A stretch of DNA of 64,000 nt from contig JAPFBL010000523.1 in NCBI GenBank assembly GCA_026182355.1, forward strand, positions 1 through 64,000. Reading direction: 5' to 3'. The stretch is from Hermatobates lingyangjiaoensis. Taxonomy: Eukaryota > Arthropoda > Insecta > Hemiptera > Hermatobatidae. Below, piece by piece: positions 20,738 to 31,404 of the stretch. Numbering within the stretch: the first letter of the stretch is position 1; every line of letters starts with the position of its first letter. Below the pieces are notes generated by a model that saw nothing but the letters and a program-made list of their open reading frames with translations, had not been told where the DNA came from and did not search any database. A program made the translations under genes and the position numbers.

Positions 20738-23700
20738 ATGACAGCTGAGGAAAAATCAAAAAGTAAGACAAACTTAAATGTGATGGCAATTTTTTTTTTA
20801 TGACAATGTTTTAAGTGATACAATAATCAGTAAAATTGTATCATAATTGTATTTGATTCAAATGAAATATTTTATTATATTGTTTTAGTTTTTATATCAT
20901 AATTGAAACTTTAAAGCAAAGTTTTTAACAAACTTTTCATTGAAATCTTTGGCAAAGTTGAACTTTTGTTAGATCAAGATACTTGATTTGACAACAATAA
21001 ATTAATTTTTTTTTAATTAAATGTAATTACACATATTTAAAGCTAAAATAATAGTCATTTTTCTTTTTAATTTTAGCTAAAATTGTAATAGTCATTGATA
21101 TTCTGTAAAGTTGGAAGTTAATTCGAAAATATTTAATTACTTAACTTCTTGCTCATGTAATTATTGTTAATTTTTATTTCATCATAAGTTGCATTGGTTT
21201 TTTAGTAAATTAACAATCATTTTCATTTTACATAAATTTTTATAACTAATGATACATTGGTAGTTTTTGTCACCTTGGTTACTATTTACTCAATACAAAC
21301 CCCCCCACCCCCCTTGATTTAAAAAAGAAGTCAACAATGAACTTGTCTTTTTTCAGCAAGTAGTAATTTTTGTAATTTTACTAAGAAAGAGGTTTCCATA
21401 AAATTGAATCAACGTTTTTATTTTTAGTAGTATATGTTAATTTACATTTTCCAGTTACTGATGTCGTTTATTTTAACTAATTACTAAATAATAAAATACA
21501 TTCTATTTTTAATCTTGATATAACAACGGCTAATACAAAGGCATTGGTTTATTCTTATTTAGTTTGATGTGGTATTTGTTAGATATACTTTCTTGATCTT
21601 AGTTGATAATATTAACTTTATTATTTTGATTTATTGAGTATTATCACTTACCTATTAATAGTTGATATTATTCCAAAATTTCTTTTAAATAAGTTAAATA
21701 CATTGTAAAAGAAATGAACAGTTGCAATCAATTTTTTTTAAATCATCAAAATTTTAATACAAAAACCTTGAGTAATTTGGATTCTTCGCTAGAGAGAACG
21801 TGCTTAAATTTTGAAGCATACAATTTTTTTGTCTGTTCATATACAGCGAATATCTTTATTCAATTAGTCTTTCTTTTCCTTTGTGGTTTTAAAAATCTTA
21901 TTAACCGCAAAATAATTCGTTTATAAATTAAAAAAAGAAAATCTAAAAATACGTACAGAATTCAATGATATAACTATTTTACATAAACTAACCAGAAAAT
22001 TCTTCAATGGATCAAGTCCTCGAAAAAAGAATGTCTCGATTTGTAATAGAATCTTTTATATGTATCACATTAAACACCAGTCATGTTTAGATTTTTAAAT
22101 AATATGTACCAATTGATCAGTGTTGTATTCTGAAATATTTTTATCATGAACCTTGAAACCAGAAGATAAAGATAGTATTTTTTTTAAATTAAAAAATAAA
22201 TACAATACTTAAAAAAAATCAGAATCAAACAGTTGTTGTTAGATAAAAAAAAGAAACTGCGTCTTTTTAATACATTTTAGAGCCTGACGAGAATAATTAT
22301 TCGTCAAATAGTTAATAGTTTCTCTTCAGATTATCTGAAATTGTTTTATTTTCATTTTTGATATATTAATTTTAGAAAACTAATTCCCTTAAGCCGAAGG
22401 AAGATAAATCATTTGACCTTGACGTATGGGAGTAAAACCAGAATGACCTTTAAACTAAAGTTTTCATTAAAACGTTCTTTTCTGACTTTTTGTTTTCAAA
22501 ATTTATTCTGGCACAATCGAAAGAAATTTCTTTGAGAATGTCCAATTCTATGTATTTATAATAAATCAACTTCTCTTTTTTACCACTTCTTTTGAGTTTT
22601 TCATCTCTTTCTTCCTCCCTATATTTTGGCTGAGAACAATGTTCCAGCCGTACTCTCTCCCATAGGCTTCATTAACTTGTATTTATTGCACTAGATGTGT
22701 TTCAATAACGCCATACTTTACTATAAAGTATTTCCCTGTAAATTTATCTAATTTTCTATGGTATATTTTTCTGTCATTCGAAGATGGTTTAAAATATTGA
22801 ATAAGCAGCTTCATTAAAGTTTTGGTAATTCTGAATGAAACATTACTTGACTACTGTTCGTTCATCTATATTAATTCGATATTTATCATATACATAGTGT
22901 GTTTGTAATTTAACTATGCTTAATGTGTAATACAGTTTCATTTTATATTTTATAACCTTTATTTGTATATTTTTATATATATCTTCTTTAAGATAAGTTA
23001 TATCATCTACATATATTTACCTAATTTGATTGTTTTAAGCTTTTGAAAAAGACTCAGAAGAAAAAATTCTGAAGAAAGAAGGAGAAAAAGACAAAATGGA
23101 ATCAAAGTCAAATAGAGCTGAAGAGGAGAGCGGAGCAGGATCTGGAGTGGAGGGAGACGGCACAAGGTATAGTCAGAATCTAGAAACACTGTCTAGAAAC
23201 TGCAAGCAATCTTTGATAAGCCACGAGTGAAACTTAAAAGTCTAGAATCTAGAAACACAGGTCTAGAGACTACATTCAATCATTGATAAACCACGAGTAA
23301 CAATTAAAATAGTTATTTTGAAGGTGTTTACTCATAAAAAGTTAATGAAATAGTCTCCACATATAGAAGCTTAATAATATAAAGAACGTATATTACGTGA
23401 AGCAGGTAGTGTTCTGCTTCAGGCATATAACCAAGGATGAGTGTCTGTGGTGATACTCATCTGTTGTACCCCAGACACTCATCCTTGGTTTTATGCCTGA
23501 AGAAGAACACTACCTGTTCGAAACGTCGTATTTGTGTCGACACATAATATTGGAGAGCATAAGTATTGATTTTGGACATTGGATATTTTGGCTGCACGGA
23601 AAGCACAAGTCGCTTGTAGTTGTTAGCGTAGAGAGAGATAAGTTAATCAACTATTGCGCATGTGTAGATTACTATTGTTAATATATAAGTTAGTTAGTTA

Positions 23701-26700
23701 TTATAAAAGATATGTTTCTAATGTCTACACAGGTCTGAGGAAAAGGCAGAGACGAAGAGAAGTTTACGGTTCAAGGTTTGGAATAAGATGGACAAGAGTG
23801 GTGTTGTGTTGTTCCCCCGACCTTGCACCTTCAGGATTCCCCACTTCAAGGGGGAGCTGGAAGCAGTGGAGCGCTTGGCAGAGTTGGAAGTATTCAAGAT
23901 GGCCCGAGTGGTGAAGGTGTCCCTAGACAAGGCAATGGAGAGCAGTCGTTTGGAAATGGTGCGCCAAGGCAAGCAGCTAGTAGTGGGCTGTCCTGGACTC
24001 AAGGATGCCGTCTTTCTCCACGTAGAGCCTCCGGCAGCACCGGCGCAGTCCTCTGTCAGACTGGCAGCCACTCGGCTTGGTATTTGTCACCTGGGCCGTG
24101 CCCTAGCACCGCCCTTACCAATCGACCTTGTTGTCGTGGGGTCTGTTGCAGTAGACAAAACAGGTCATTATCACCTTTCAATTTGGCCACCTTAATTTAT
24201 TCAAATCCATTTATAGTGGCGTAGCAAGGAAGGGGGTGGTCCACCCCGAGTGGTACGTCCCAGGGGCGGCATTTTGAGAGGGTAAAAATATAAAAAAAAA
24301 ATTAAAACCATAAAAGCTAACAAACAATCTGAAATTTTACAACAAAAATGAGTTTTTAAGGTCGTACTTGTTTTTATGTACTGTTTTTAGATGGAGTTTT
24401 CACTGTAATATTTGCAAATTAAAAATAAATTATTAGTTTGCAATCCGTAATTATGTAGTATTTACTCATTCTAAGGTAAAATGGATAAACAAACAAAAGT
24501 CTCCACACAAATGAAGTTTTATTCAACAACAACGACGCGTTTCGAACACTTTGTGTTCATCATCAGGAAGACACTATAATACAAATTATATCTAATCAGT
24601 TACAAAATTAGAGTGAAATAATAAAATTCAATAAATAATGAAATAAAATTGTGAATAAAATAAAATAAAATAAATAGTGAAATAAAATAATGTCTTGAAT
24701 CCTCTTAATTGAATTTTATTATTTCACTCTAATTTTGTAACTGATTACATATAATTTGTATTATAGTGTCTTCCTGATGATGAACACAAAGTGTTCGAAA
24801 CGCGTTGTTATTGTTGTTGAATAAAACTTCATATGTGTGGAAACTTTTGTTTATTTATCCATTTTACCTCAGAATAGAAATAAATTTATTTTAAATTTGT
24901 CAAAACTAGCTTTTTTTAAAGGAGCTGAAAAGTTTATTATATTTGTTTGAGTAGCCAGTTAATTGAATTTAACAATTTTTTTAATCCTTTGATTTATGTT
25001 TTTGTTTTAAGAAATCTTTGGTTTTCTTTAATTCCAAATGTATACGTGCTGTATGATGAAAGTTTGGGACTAATAACAATCTAAAATTTGATCCTTGATT
25101 GTAATTCCATGAAAAAACATATTTTGAGGACTTTCACGGTCATCAGGAGGGAGGGGGGGGGGGGGAATCTTTGCTATGCCACTGTCCATTTACCAAAAAT
25201 GAAATATTTTCTTAAAAATAACATACAATGAACACAAACAGTTTTGTTTAACAATGCTAAAGTCCTATTAGATGACAAACTGCTTGATATAAATGAATCC
25301 AGTAATAAAATTCACTGGATAAACACAAAAAGTAAAATGAACAACAACAACAAAAATGTGAATTCCTCCACACTCGACTTTTTGGTGCCGGGCTAGCCCA
25401 ATGGTAAAGTGCTCGCCTCTGGACTGGAAGGTCCGTGGTTCAATACCCTCTGTGACTTTCAATTTATTCACGTGGAAGGTGAATAAATGTGAGCACGATA
25501 TCCCTCCGAAAGGACATTAAGCCTGTACGATGTACGGGGTACTCTGTCCTCTGTACTCTGGGGTACTCTGTCCTCTGTACTCTGGGGTACTCTGTCCTCT
25601 GTACTCTGTCCTCTGTACTCTGTACTCTGTACTCTGGGGTACTCTGTCCTCTGTACTCTGGGGTACTCTGTCCTCTGTACTCTGGGGTACTCTGTACTCT
25701 GGGGTACTCTGTACTCTGTACTCTGGGGTACTCTGTCCTCTGTACTCTGGGGTACTCTGTACCCTGTACTCTGTACTCTGGGGTACTCTGTACTCTGTCC
25801 TCTGTACTCTGGGGTACTCTGTACTCTGTCCTCTGTACTCTGTACTCTGGGGTACTCTGTACTCTGGGGTACTCTGTACTCTGTCCTCTGTACTCTGTAC
25901 TCTGTCCTCTGTACTCTGGGGTACTCTGTCCTCTGTACTCTGGGGTACTTTGTCCTCTGTACTCTGTACTCTGGGGTACTCTGTTAAAGAAACCTACTCT
26001 TGAGTTTAGAAGAATTTAAGACTCCCAATGAAAAATCGGTCTTAATTGTATTGTATCACAAAGGGTCAATGCTCGGTCTATGAGTGTTCAACTATGGGAC
26101 TGCCACTGCAACCTAACCGAATATTCAACTTTAATATTAGTAAACGTATAGTCAGACTACACCATAATCATTTTAAATAACTGTATTATTTTTATATGCC
26201 TCTATCTTATTTACCTAAATAATTTAAATTATCTAAAGATATATTTCAAAGATAGTAATTTGATATACTGATTGGACCTAAATGATATCAATTGTGTTTA
26301 GGTCGAAGAATTGGAAAGGGCGAAGGATTCTCCGATTTAGAGTACGCCTTGCTGAGAAAGTTGGGAGGATTAACTCAAGATGTTCCCATTGTCACGTTGG
26401 TTCATGATACACAGGTTTGTTGGTACTTTCAAGTTTGTTGCTAGATTTTAAAACGAGGTGACATTGTTTTTTTTTTTGTATAGCTTATACAAATTGTAAG
26501 AGTGAGTGCTTAAATATTAAGAGACTATATTTGGGTCATATATATATGATGATTAATATAGATGACGTTATACAGTTTTAACGAAGAGATGAGAAAAGAC
26601 GTTCGGAAATTGGAAAATTAGGCAAAAAAAAAATATACAACCTAAATATGGTGTGATATTTAAGGATATATGCTTGAAAAAAAAACTACTACCAACTTTT

Positions 26701-28601
26701 GCAATCACCAGTTCGAAAATCACGAATAATTTTTAAAACTGCACCAATAATCGTATAGAAATTATTAAAATGCAGTTAAAAGTTTTTAGTAATTAACAAT
26801 GAATGACTAGTTGTTGTGTGTATAATTATAATGGAAGGTAGATTAGTGGTGTTGTTTGTGTGAAGGTTTACGACAAGCTGCCGGAGGAGATATTCAAGAA
26901 GTACGACGTGCCGGTCGACCTGATAGTGACCCCAACCCAAGTGATAGAGGTGAAGCCGCGCAGGCAAAGGCCCCAGTTCGCCTGGGAGGAGTTGTCTCCA
27001 AGGAGAGTCAATGACATTCCCATCATTAAAGATTTGATGGAGAAAGAAATTAAGTAGGACTTTCTTTTTAAATCTATTCTTTTTTTTATTAGATATGTAT
27101 TAAGTATTTAAATTACGGATACATTTTATCTCTATACTGGGAGAGTACTTAGATGATAATTTCCCATGAAGCTACTGATTAATGCAATTTCATCTCATTG
27201 TAACTGATTGCGTAATCCCCGTAGAATAAACAGCTGTTTTGAAGCAGACTTTTATATCATTATGAAACCATTGACTTCTTTTTCCTCTATATTTATATCA
27301 AAATACGAAATTGAAGAAACGGTTAATATGGACTTATAAAACTTTCAATTACACAAAATACGACACAGAAAACGGAAAAAAGATGCATTGCTTACTGAAT
27401 GCATTTAGTAAGTGTGTATTTTCTCTTTTTTATGTCAAAATGTTATAGTTGCATTACATAATGGTTTGTTAGAAATTTCACTTTTTTTTTGTAATAAGGT
27501 ACTTCCGAATGTGTCTAAGTAGTTTTGATGTGGTTATCTCAAGGTAGTATAGTACCATCATGATTCGTAACAATGTTGAATAAAAATCGAAAAACAGTAA
27601 CACACAGAGTAAAGAAGCACACAAACTCAATTTTTGGGCAAGTCGATTACAGGAGAAAAGAGAGAAGGAGAGTAAGCACGTTGTAGTTGTTGTTGCTTGT
27701 TGGTCTCCCTCTCTCTTTTCTCCATGAAGTCAAATTGTCCGAAATTTGAGGTTATAAGTTTGAGTAAACACAGAGAAAAGTGTTTCTTTACACAGAGTTT
27801 CTGTTCAAATACTTTACAAAGTGTTTTTTATTCTTTTTCGATTTTGAACTCCTCCAGTTTGCATCGCCTTCCCGATTTTATGATGAACAGTACTGAATAA
27901 TTAACAAATGGGGATAGAGTCAACTTAAATAAGTTTGATACTCGTATAGTTACAGTGAAAATATGTTATGAAAGTTTAAAGGAAAGTTTGGTTATAGTCA
28001 AATGCCTGTGTTGTTTCAGGGATGGAAAAGAAGTAGTTTTGAAGACAGGAGACGTGGACAGTGACGAGAGAGAGGACAACGTGCGGCTGCGACGGGTGCC
28101 GATGCGGCGCGGAAGACTGGGCGGCGGGAGGCGACGTCGCGTGAGCGCGCCCCTGAGTGGCGACAGCGTCCCCCGACGCGGGAGGGCTCTGCGCCCCCGA
28201 CACGGCCGACGCGCACATTCCGCCGAAAGCGCTTCGCTCGTGGCGCTGCGCGCTCCGAGCTGGACTCGCGCCGTCGCGGCGCCCGCCCTCTCAGCTACGC
28301 CTTCCGGCCCCGCTACAAAGTCGACTTTAGCCTCAAGGTGGACGGTCTGACGGCGGGAATGCGTGTGCGTGACCTCAAGGCGGCGCTGATTGAGCGCGGG
28401 GTCCGGCCGCGGGACATCTCGTGGATGTCCAACAAGGGCATGGCCTTCCTCCACTTCGCCAAGCCCAGGCCGTCAGCGCCGACACTGCCCACGGACGTGA
28501 TCGCCTCGCTCCGGGGCCTCACCGTCAAGTGCGACTCTGGACCCGAGACGAACCTCAAGGTCGAGCAGGCCCTCCCCGTCCGCCGTCCCACGCCTGTCTG
28601 A
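20738..28601 (+). CDS. MTHFSD: MTHFSD: methenyltetrahydrofolate synthetase domain-containing protein
   Basis: Family role: a 5-formyl-THF cyclo-ligase-like fold joined to a C-terminal RRM; animal members are thought to bind RNA and enzymatic activity is unproven. Exons in continuous phase: 20738-20762, 23040-23166, 23733-24163, 26302-26414, 26866-27053, and 28020-28601. The last exon needs a small intron (for example 28141-28259) or a frameshift. The predicted length is about 448 residues. The N-terminus is charged and low-complexity. The folded domain follows: FRIPHFKGELEAVERL, PIDLVVVGSVAVDKTG, RRIGKGEGFSDLEYALL (glycine-rich loop), IVTLVHDTQ, PVDLIVTPTQVIEV. An Arg-rich linker leads to the RRM (YKVDFSLKVDGLTAGMRVRD, ISWMSNKGMAFLHF). 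Exons 3, 5 and 6 are very GC-rich. Without exon 1, translation could start at ATG 23096. Confidence 0.88.
23399..23530. mobile_element. Short fold-back, hammerhead-like family Q, in MTHFSD intron
   Basis: Arms at 23403-23446 and 23474-23516 share GTAGTGTTC...TTCAGGCAT and CCAAGGATGAGTGTCTG. The right arm motif (23497-23523, plus) is CTGAAGA, A, helix GAACA/TGTTC, GAA, palindrome ACGT, C. ATGC before and GTAT after form an outer helix with one G-T pair. The left arm lacks the GAAACG end. Confidence 0.7.
24214..25184. mobile_element. hAT-type non-autonomous transposon with 8-bp target duplication
   Basis: The left end starts TAGTGGCGTAGCAAGG and the right end, reverse-complemented, starts CAGTGGCATAGCAAAG, followed by a G/C homopolymer on both sides. 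TCCATTTA flanks both ends exactly (24206-24213 and 25185-25192), an 8-bp target-site duplication as made by hAT transposases. There is no transposase frame. A family N fold-back is nested inside. It sits just inside the MTHFSD intron, 50 bp after the donor of exon 3. Confidence 0.85.
24460..24885. mobile_element. Fold-back, hammerhead-like family N, nested in hAT
   Basis: Inverted arms (about 24465-24625 and 24710-24880) carry CTGATGA, T, helix GAACAC/GTGTTC (6 bp, 3-base loop), GAA, palindrome ACGCGT, then C (left) or T (right). Motifs are at 24566-24540 minus and 24774-24800 plus. Nesting shows it inserted after the hAT element. Confidence 0.8.
25386..26125 (+). mobile_element. tRNA-derived SINE-like element with internal minisatellite
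   Basis: The head resembles a tRNA: A box TAGCCCAATGGTAAAGTGC from 25394 and B box GGTTCAATACC at 25437-25447, which can direct RNA polymerase III. A body follows with TTTATTCACGTGGAAGGTGA and ATCCCTCCGAAAGGACATTA. The tail GGGACTGCCACTGCAACCTA near 26097 matches the end of the composite at 40032-41415. A 450-bp tandem repeat interrupts the body. Confidence 0.75.
25535..25985. repeat. Minisatellite with 9-, 10- and 24-bp variants
   Basis: Tandem array built from TCTGTACTC, TGGGGTACTC and TGTCC insertions, commonly combining to a 24-bp unit (GGGGTACTCTGTCC plus TCTGTACTCT). It is stop-free in more than one frame only because the units are mostly multiples of three without stop codons; not a gene. 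Confidence 0.95.
27348..27380 (-). repeat. 3' tail fragment of the first Penelope-like family
   Basis: CAATTACACAAAATACGACACAGAAAA matches, on the minus strand, the 3' end of the element at 6883-6915. Only about 30 bp can be recognised. Confidence 0.4.
27640..27765 (+). repeat. Family J-like degenerate repeat
   Basis: Inverted GGAGAAAAGAGAGAAGGAGAG / CTCCCTCTCTCTTTTCTCC surrounds ACGTTGTAGTTGTTGTTGC. It is followed by CATGAAGTCAAATTGTCC and GAAATTTGAGG, a decayed version of the motif at 12370-12395. Confidence 0.45.
28020..28601 (+). CDS. MTHFSD: GC-rich last exon(s) of MTHFSD with RRM and frame change
   Basis: The acceptor TTGTTTCAG joins exon 5 in phase, giving KEIKDGKEVVLKTGDVDSDE then an Arg/Gly-rich stretch. 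The RRM (YKVDFSLKVDG through GMAFLHF to stop TGA 28599-28601) is in a different frame, and a stop at 28062 closes that frame upstream. A donor-like GTGAGC at 28141 and an acceptor-like CGAG ending at 28259 would remove 119 bp and restore phase; other small introns, or a sequencing frameshift, are possible. The exon is extremely CpG-rich. Confidence 0.7.
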
Positions 28602-28723
28602 CCCTTTGTTTGAGTTCCGTTCCTATGTTGTTGTCTTCAGTGCGATGTTTTATTGTGTCAAAGGTGCCGTCAAGACACTGAGAAAAATTCCATTTTGATG
28701 GAAAATTTGTTTTAAAAAAATTT

Positions 28724-28729
28724 AATAAA
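28724..28729 (+). promoter_or_regulatory. Candidate MTHFSD polyadenylation signal AATAAA
   Basis: Canonical hexamer 123 bases after the stop codon, followed by a T-rich stretch. Confidence 0.6.
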
Positions 28730-28759
28730 GTTTTTTATTTGTCTTTACTTATAGAATTA

Positions 28760-29900
28760 TTTAATTCTCATGTGATAACAGACTCAACTCTAATCATTGT
28801 GAATAATAAAGTCTTGATTGATAAATAAGGCGTTTTGATTAAGTGACCATCATCATCCTGAGCTTATAAGTTTACCTGAGGGCAACACCTTCTAGGACAA
28901 AGTGGGGAAACCATCTAGAAACTTGGACACATGAACTAAAATACATTTCAAACTTGATACCATTCCAGCAAACTGTAAATAACAGAAATATAACAATTTT
29001 TAGGTTACAACAATACATAGAAGCAGTCATTTAGAAACAGTCAACTCTTTAACTCTAATAATTAACAAGTTTTGGAAAACTTCTAAGAAATGGACTTGAT
29101 AGAGATAAAGACATAGATTGATAAGGTATGATATCATAACTGATGACTGACTGATTGACAGCAATGATAGAGGGACTTACCCTATCAATACCACACCTTG
29201 CAAGGAGGTTGTCAAAGGATGGATATGACGTCGAGTAACGAACTTACGAGGTATGATGGCTTACTTTTAATACAGTAGTATACTAAATGACCTAAATAAC
29301 TTTATTAATGGAAATAGTTTAAAGGGAAAACTCAAAAAAAGTAGTGTTCAACAGAAGGAATGTCCACTTCAGCAATGTCTTTTTTTATAAAACCTACAAT
29401 TAATAAATGTATATTGCTATTATGTACCACAGAAGTTGCTGTAAGTTAAAGAATAAAATTTGGAAATTCATCCTATGAAGAAGACAAAAATCACCCCTTG
29501 GAATGAATTTCACCTCCGTTAAGAACCTCTGCTTTACAGGATTAAACAAAATATCAGTTTGATCGTTAATTAGTTCACTAATTAAATTATTTTAACTTAT
29601 TAAGAAAAACTTGATAAAAATATAATCTGTGAAATAGAATAAAACACAGTATTTATACGAAAACTATCAGTTTCAGATAAAACCAAAACGAGTTGTTTGA
29701 AAGTTTTATTTGAATCTTTAGTAGTGGCCGGTTCTTGATAAATATTCTTAATTTTATATTATGCTGCCTTCTTTTACCTCAAGTCTGACCTTTTTGTCAA
29801 CTCTGTTAATAAATCTCGTTAATTTTTCGATTTTTTTTCTGGTTTCCAGATCTCTAAAACTATGCTTATACCTAAAACTTATAGCTTCAGTTAGCTACAG
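28760..29900. other. Intergenic, no gene seen
   Basis: No exon-like or structured sequence was recognised. A GAGGTATGATGG phrase near 29250 resembles part of the family V fold-back at 35218-35400 but is too short to assign. Confidence 0.4.
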
Positions 29901-29914
29901 ATACTCAAAGGGAC

Positions 29915-30230
29915 TACTTCTGCCCGATGACGACGAATGTCGAATATCGTTGTTAGTATGTCTTGTGGGTTTTTTAATCTGTTTTTCTCTTTCCTGTGTA
30001 AACTATATATATATAAAATATGCTCAATGAACGTTGGTTTATTGTTGGAAGTTGGAAGAGCTTTGGTTGGTCAGCGCAAAAACCTTCCTATAGCTATCTA
30101 TGCTAACAGTCATAACCTTCCTTTCAATGACTGCTTTAGAGTTCAGATCATTAAACAAGTGACCACTGATAACCGTAGTTTGACTTTAAGAGCGTCTGAG
30201 GAGGCTCACTTATGGTTATTCTTGGCTCCA
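29915..30230 (+). pseudogene. Penelope-like remnant: decayed motif plus GIY-YIG C-terminus
   Basis: At 29922 a decayed motif reads CCGATGA, C, GAC/GTC, GAATAT. From 30055 the frame reads ALVGQRKNLPIAIYANSHNL, NDCFRVQIIKQVTTDNRSLT and EEAHLWL, very close to the C-terminal part of the GIY-YIG protein at 7308-8240. The catalytic YIG part is missing and the frame continues into unrelated sequence, so it is a dead fragment. Confidence 0.75.
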
Positions 30231-30434
30231 CTTCTTGATATTGCGATCCATATCTGGCAGAAGTATCTGCTTTTGATGAAACGTTGCGTAGATTTTGTAC
30301 TTGGGTAGGATAGGTCATGTAGCCATGTGGAATATTGGTTTGCGGCAAGAGATAGGGAGAAAAACGCGAGGAGTTATCATTAAGTTATCACATGACACTG
30401 TTCCTTAGTGGGTGTTGGTGGAAGAGCAGGCAAG

Positions 30435-30832
30435 GTTTCTGATGTTAGTTGATTTGAAATGGCCTTCATTCCTTCTTCTTATTATCTGATTTAGTAGAAC
30501 TAGGTGAATCACTTTGTGTAATATTTAATTCACTTTTCAACTCTTGACCGTCTAAGTTCACCAACACCTTCTTTCTTCCTTCTTCTTTAGACTTTGGTTT
30601 CTTCTAAACTGTTTTAGAGAAGTTGATTTTTAACTGATTCCTTCATCTCTATTGCAAAGTTAGGTGGAAATACACCAGTAGTATTGAGAAGTTGTCCCTG
30701 CCACCAAACATTCTCTACTTCAACTAAAACATCAATGATGTCTCCAAAATGAAGCTCAAGTTCATCACTGTTTCTTGGGTTGTAACCAACCACAAGGAAT
30801 ATGATAATACCACTGCTGTTGTATTAAAGTAG
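30435..30832 (-). pseudogene. Dead retrocopy of a CIN85/CD2AP-like SH3 adaptor
   Basis: Minus strand, from about 30800 downwards: YNPRNSDELELHFGDIIDVL, VENVWWQGQL, GVFPPNFAIEM. These are the ALYDY-like start, the acidic DELE box, the WW pair and the PxNF end of an SH3 domain, closest in pattern to the second SH3 of SH3KBP1/CD2AP. Stops and a +1 shift follow; then KKPKSKEEGRKKVLVNLDGQ and a Ser/Lys-rich tail match the linker style of those adaptors. With no splice sites and a broken frame it looks like a processed pseudogene. A poorly sampled true exon is less likely. Confidence 0.65.
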
Positions 30833-31309
30833 TCGTACCACTACCTTCTGGAGTACTGTTATAATGGTAGAATGTGACTCCAGATTGGAAGGTTGCATGT
30901 TCATATTACGTCGGAGTCACCAAAATGGGGATTATGAAAACAATAGTTACAACTCCAATTAATACTTGAGCATCTATCAAAGATACGAACATAAAACAAA
31001 AACACTTGGAAACCGAGATTCTCAAAACCTGCTTAAACAAAAAATGCTTACTAAATTATTATATAGTGGTATTGTAGCAAATTAACTACTTTGTACATAT
31101 GCAAATTTGTACTTTGTATAGTTCTTTGTATTTGTATAGTTTTACACAATATGTTATTTGTAATAATAATCGTCTTTTTAATTTTCGAACTCACATTTGA
31201 AATTTCGTTTCAATTACTATGAAATATTTAAACATTTTAACAAATATTCTAAAAGAATACCAACTTACGTTAATCAATTCATAGTCATAAATATATAGGG
31301 AATTTGAAT

Positions 31310-31404
31310 TGACAACACTGTATTGATTTCGCGGGCTCTCGCACCACTTGTTGCGGGAAGTCACTGATAGTGAATAGTATTGCTAGTGATCACATTATAT
31401 CATT
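31310..31404 (+). promoter_or_regulatory. Putative MCMBP promoter/5' UTR
   Basis: A short patch with CGCGGGCTCTCGC and TTGCGGGAAG stands out from AT-rich surroundings directly before the MCMBP start codon. TTGCGGGAAG resembles an E2F-type site, which would suit a replication-linked gene. This is inference from one sequence match. Confidence 0.35.

Noticed and set aside
25386..25450. Possible tRNA gene
   Set aside because: The A and B boxes are present but the acceptor stem cannot be closed, and the sequence continues into a body and tail shared with the element at 40032. It is a SINE head.
25489..26019. Two long plus-strand frames (about 157-176 residues) with repeated GYSVLCTL or similar
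   Set aside because: They are translations of the minisatellite, whose units lack stops in these frames. Two frames are open at once, which is a sign of repeat structure, not coding.
27966..28600. Long minus-strand and off-frame frames over the GC-rich MTHFSD exon
   Set aside because: GC-rich DNA has few stop codons in any frame. The splice phase and the RRM match fix the plus-strand reading.
31317..31400. Divergent promoter shared by MCMBP and a minus-strand gene
   Set aside because: The only upstream minus-strand coding-like sequence is the broken SH3 retrocopy at 30435-30832, which has no intact start.
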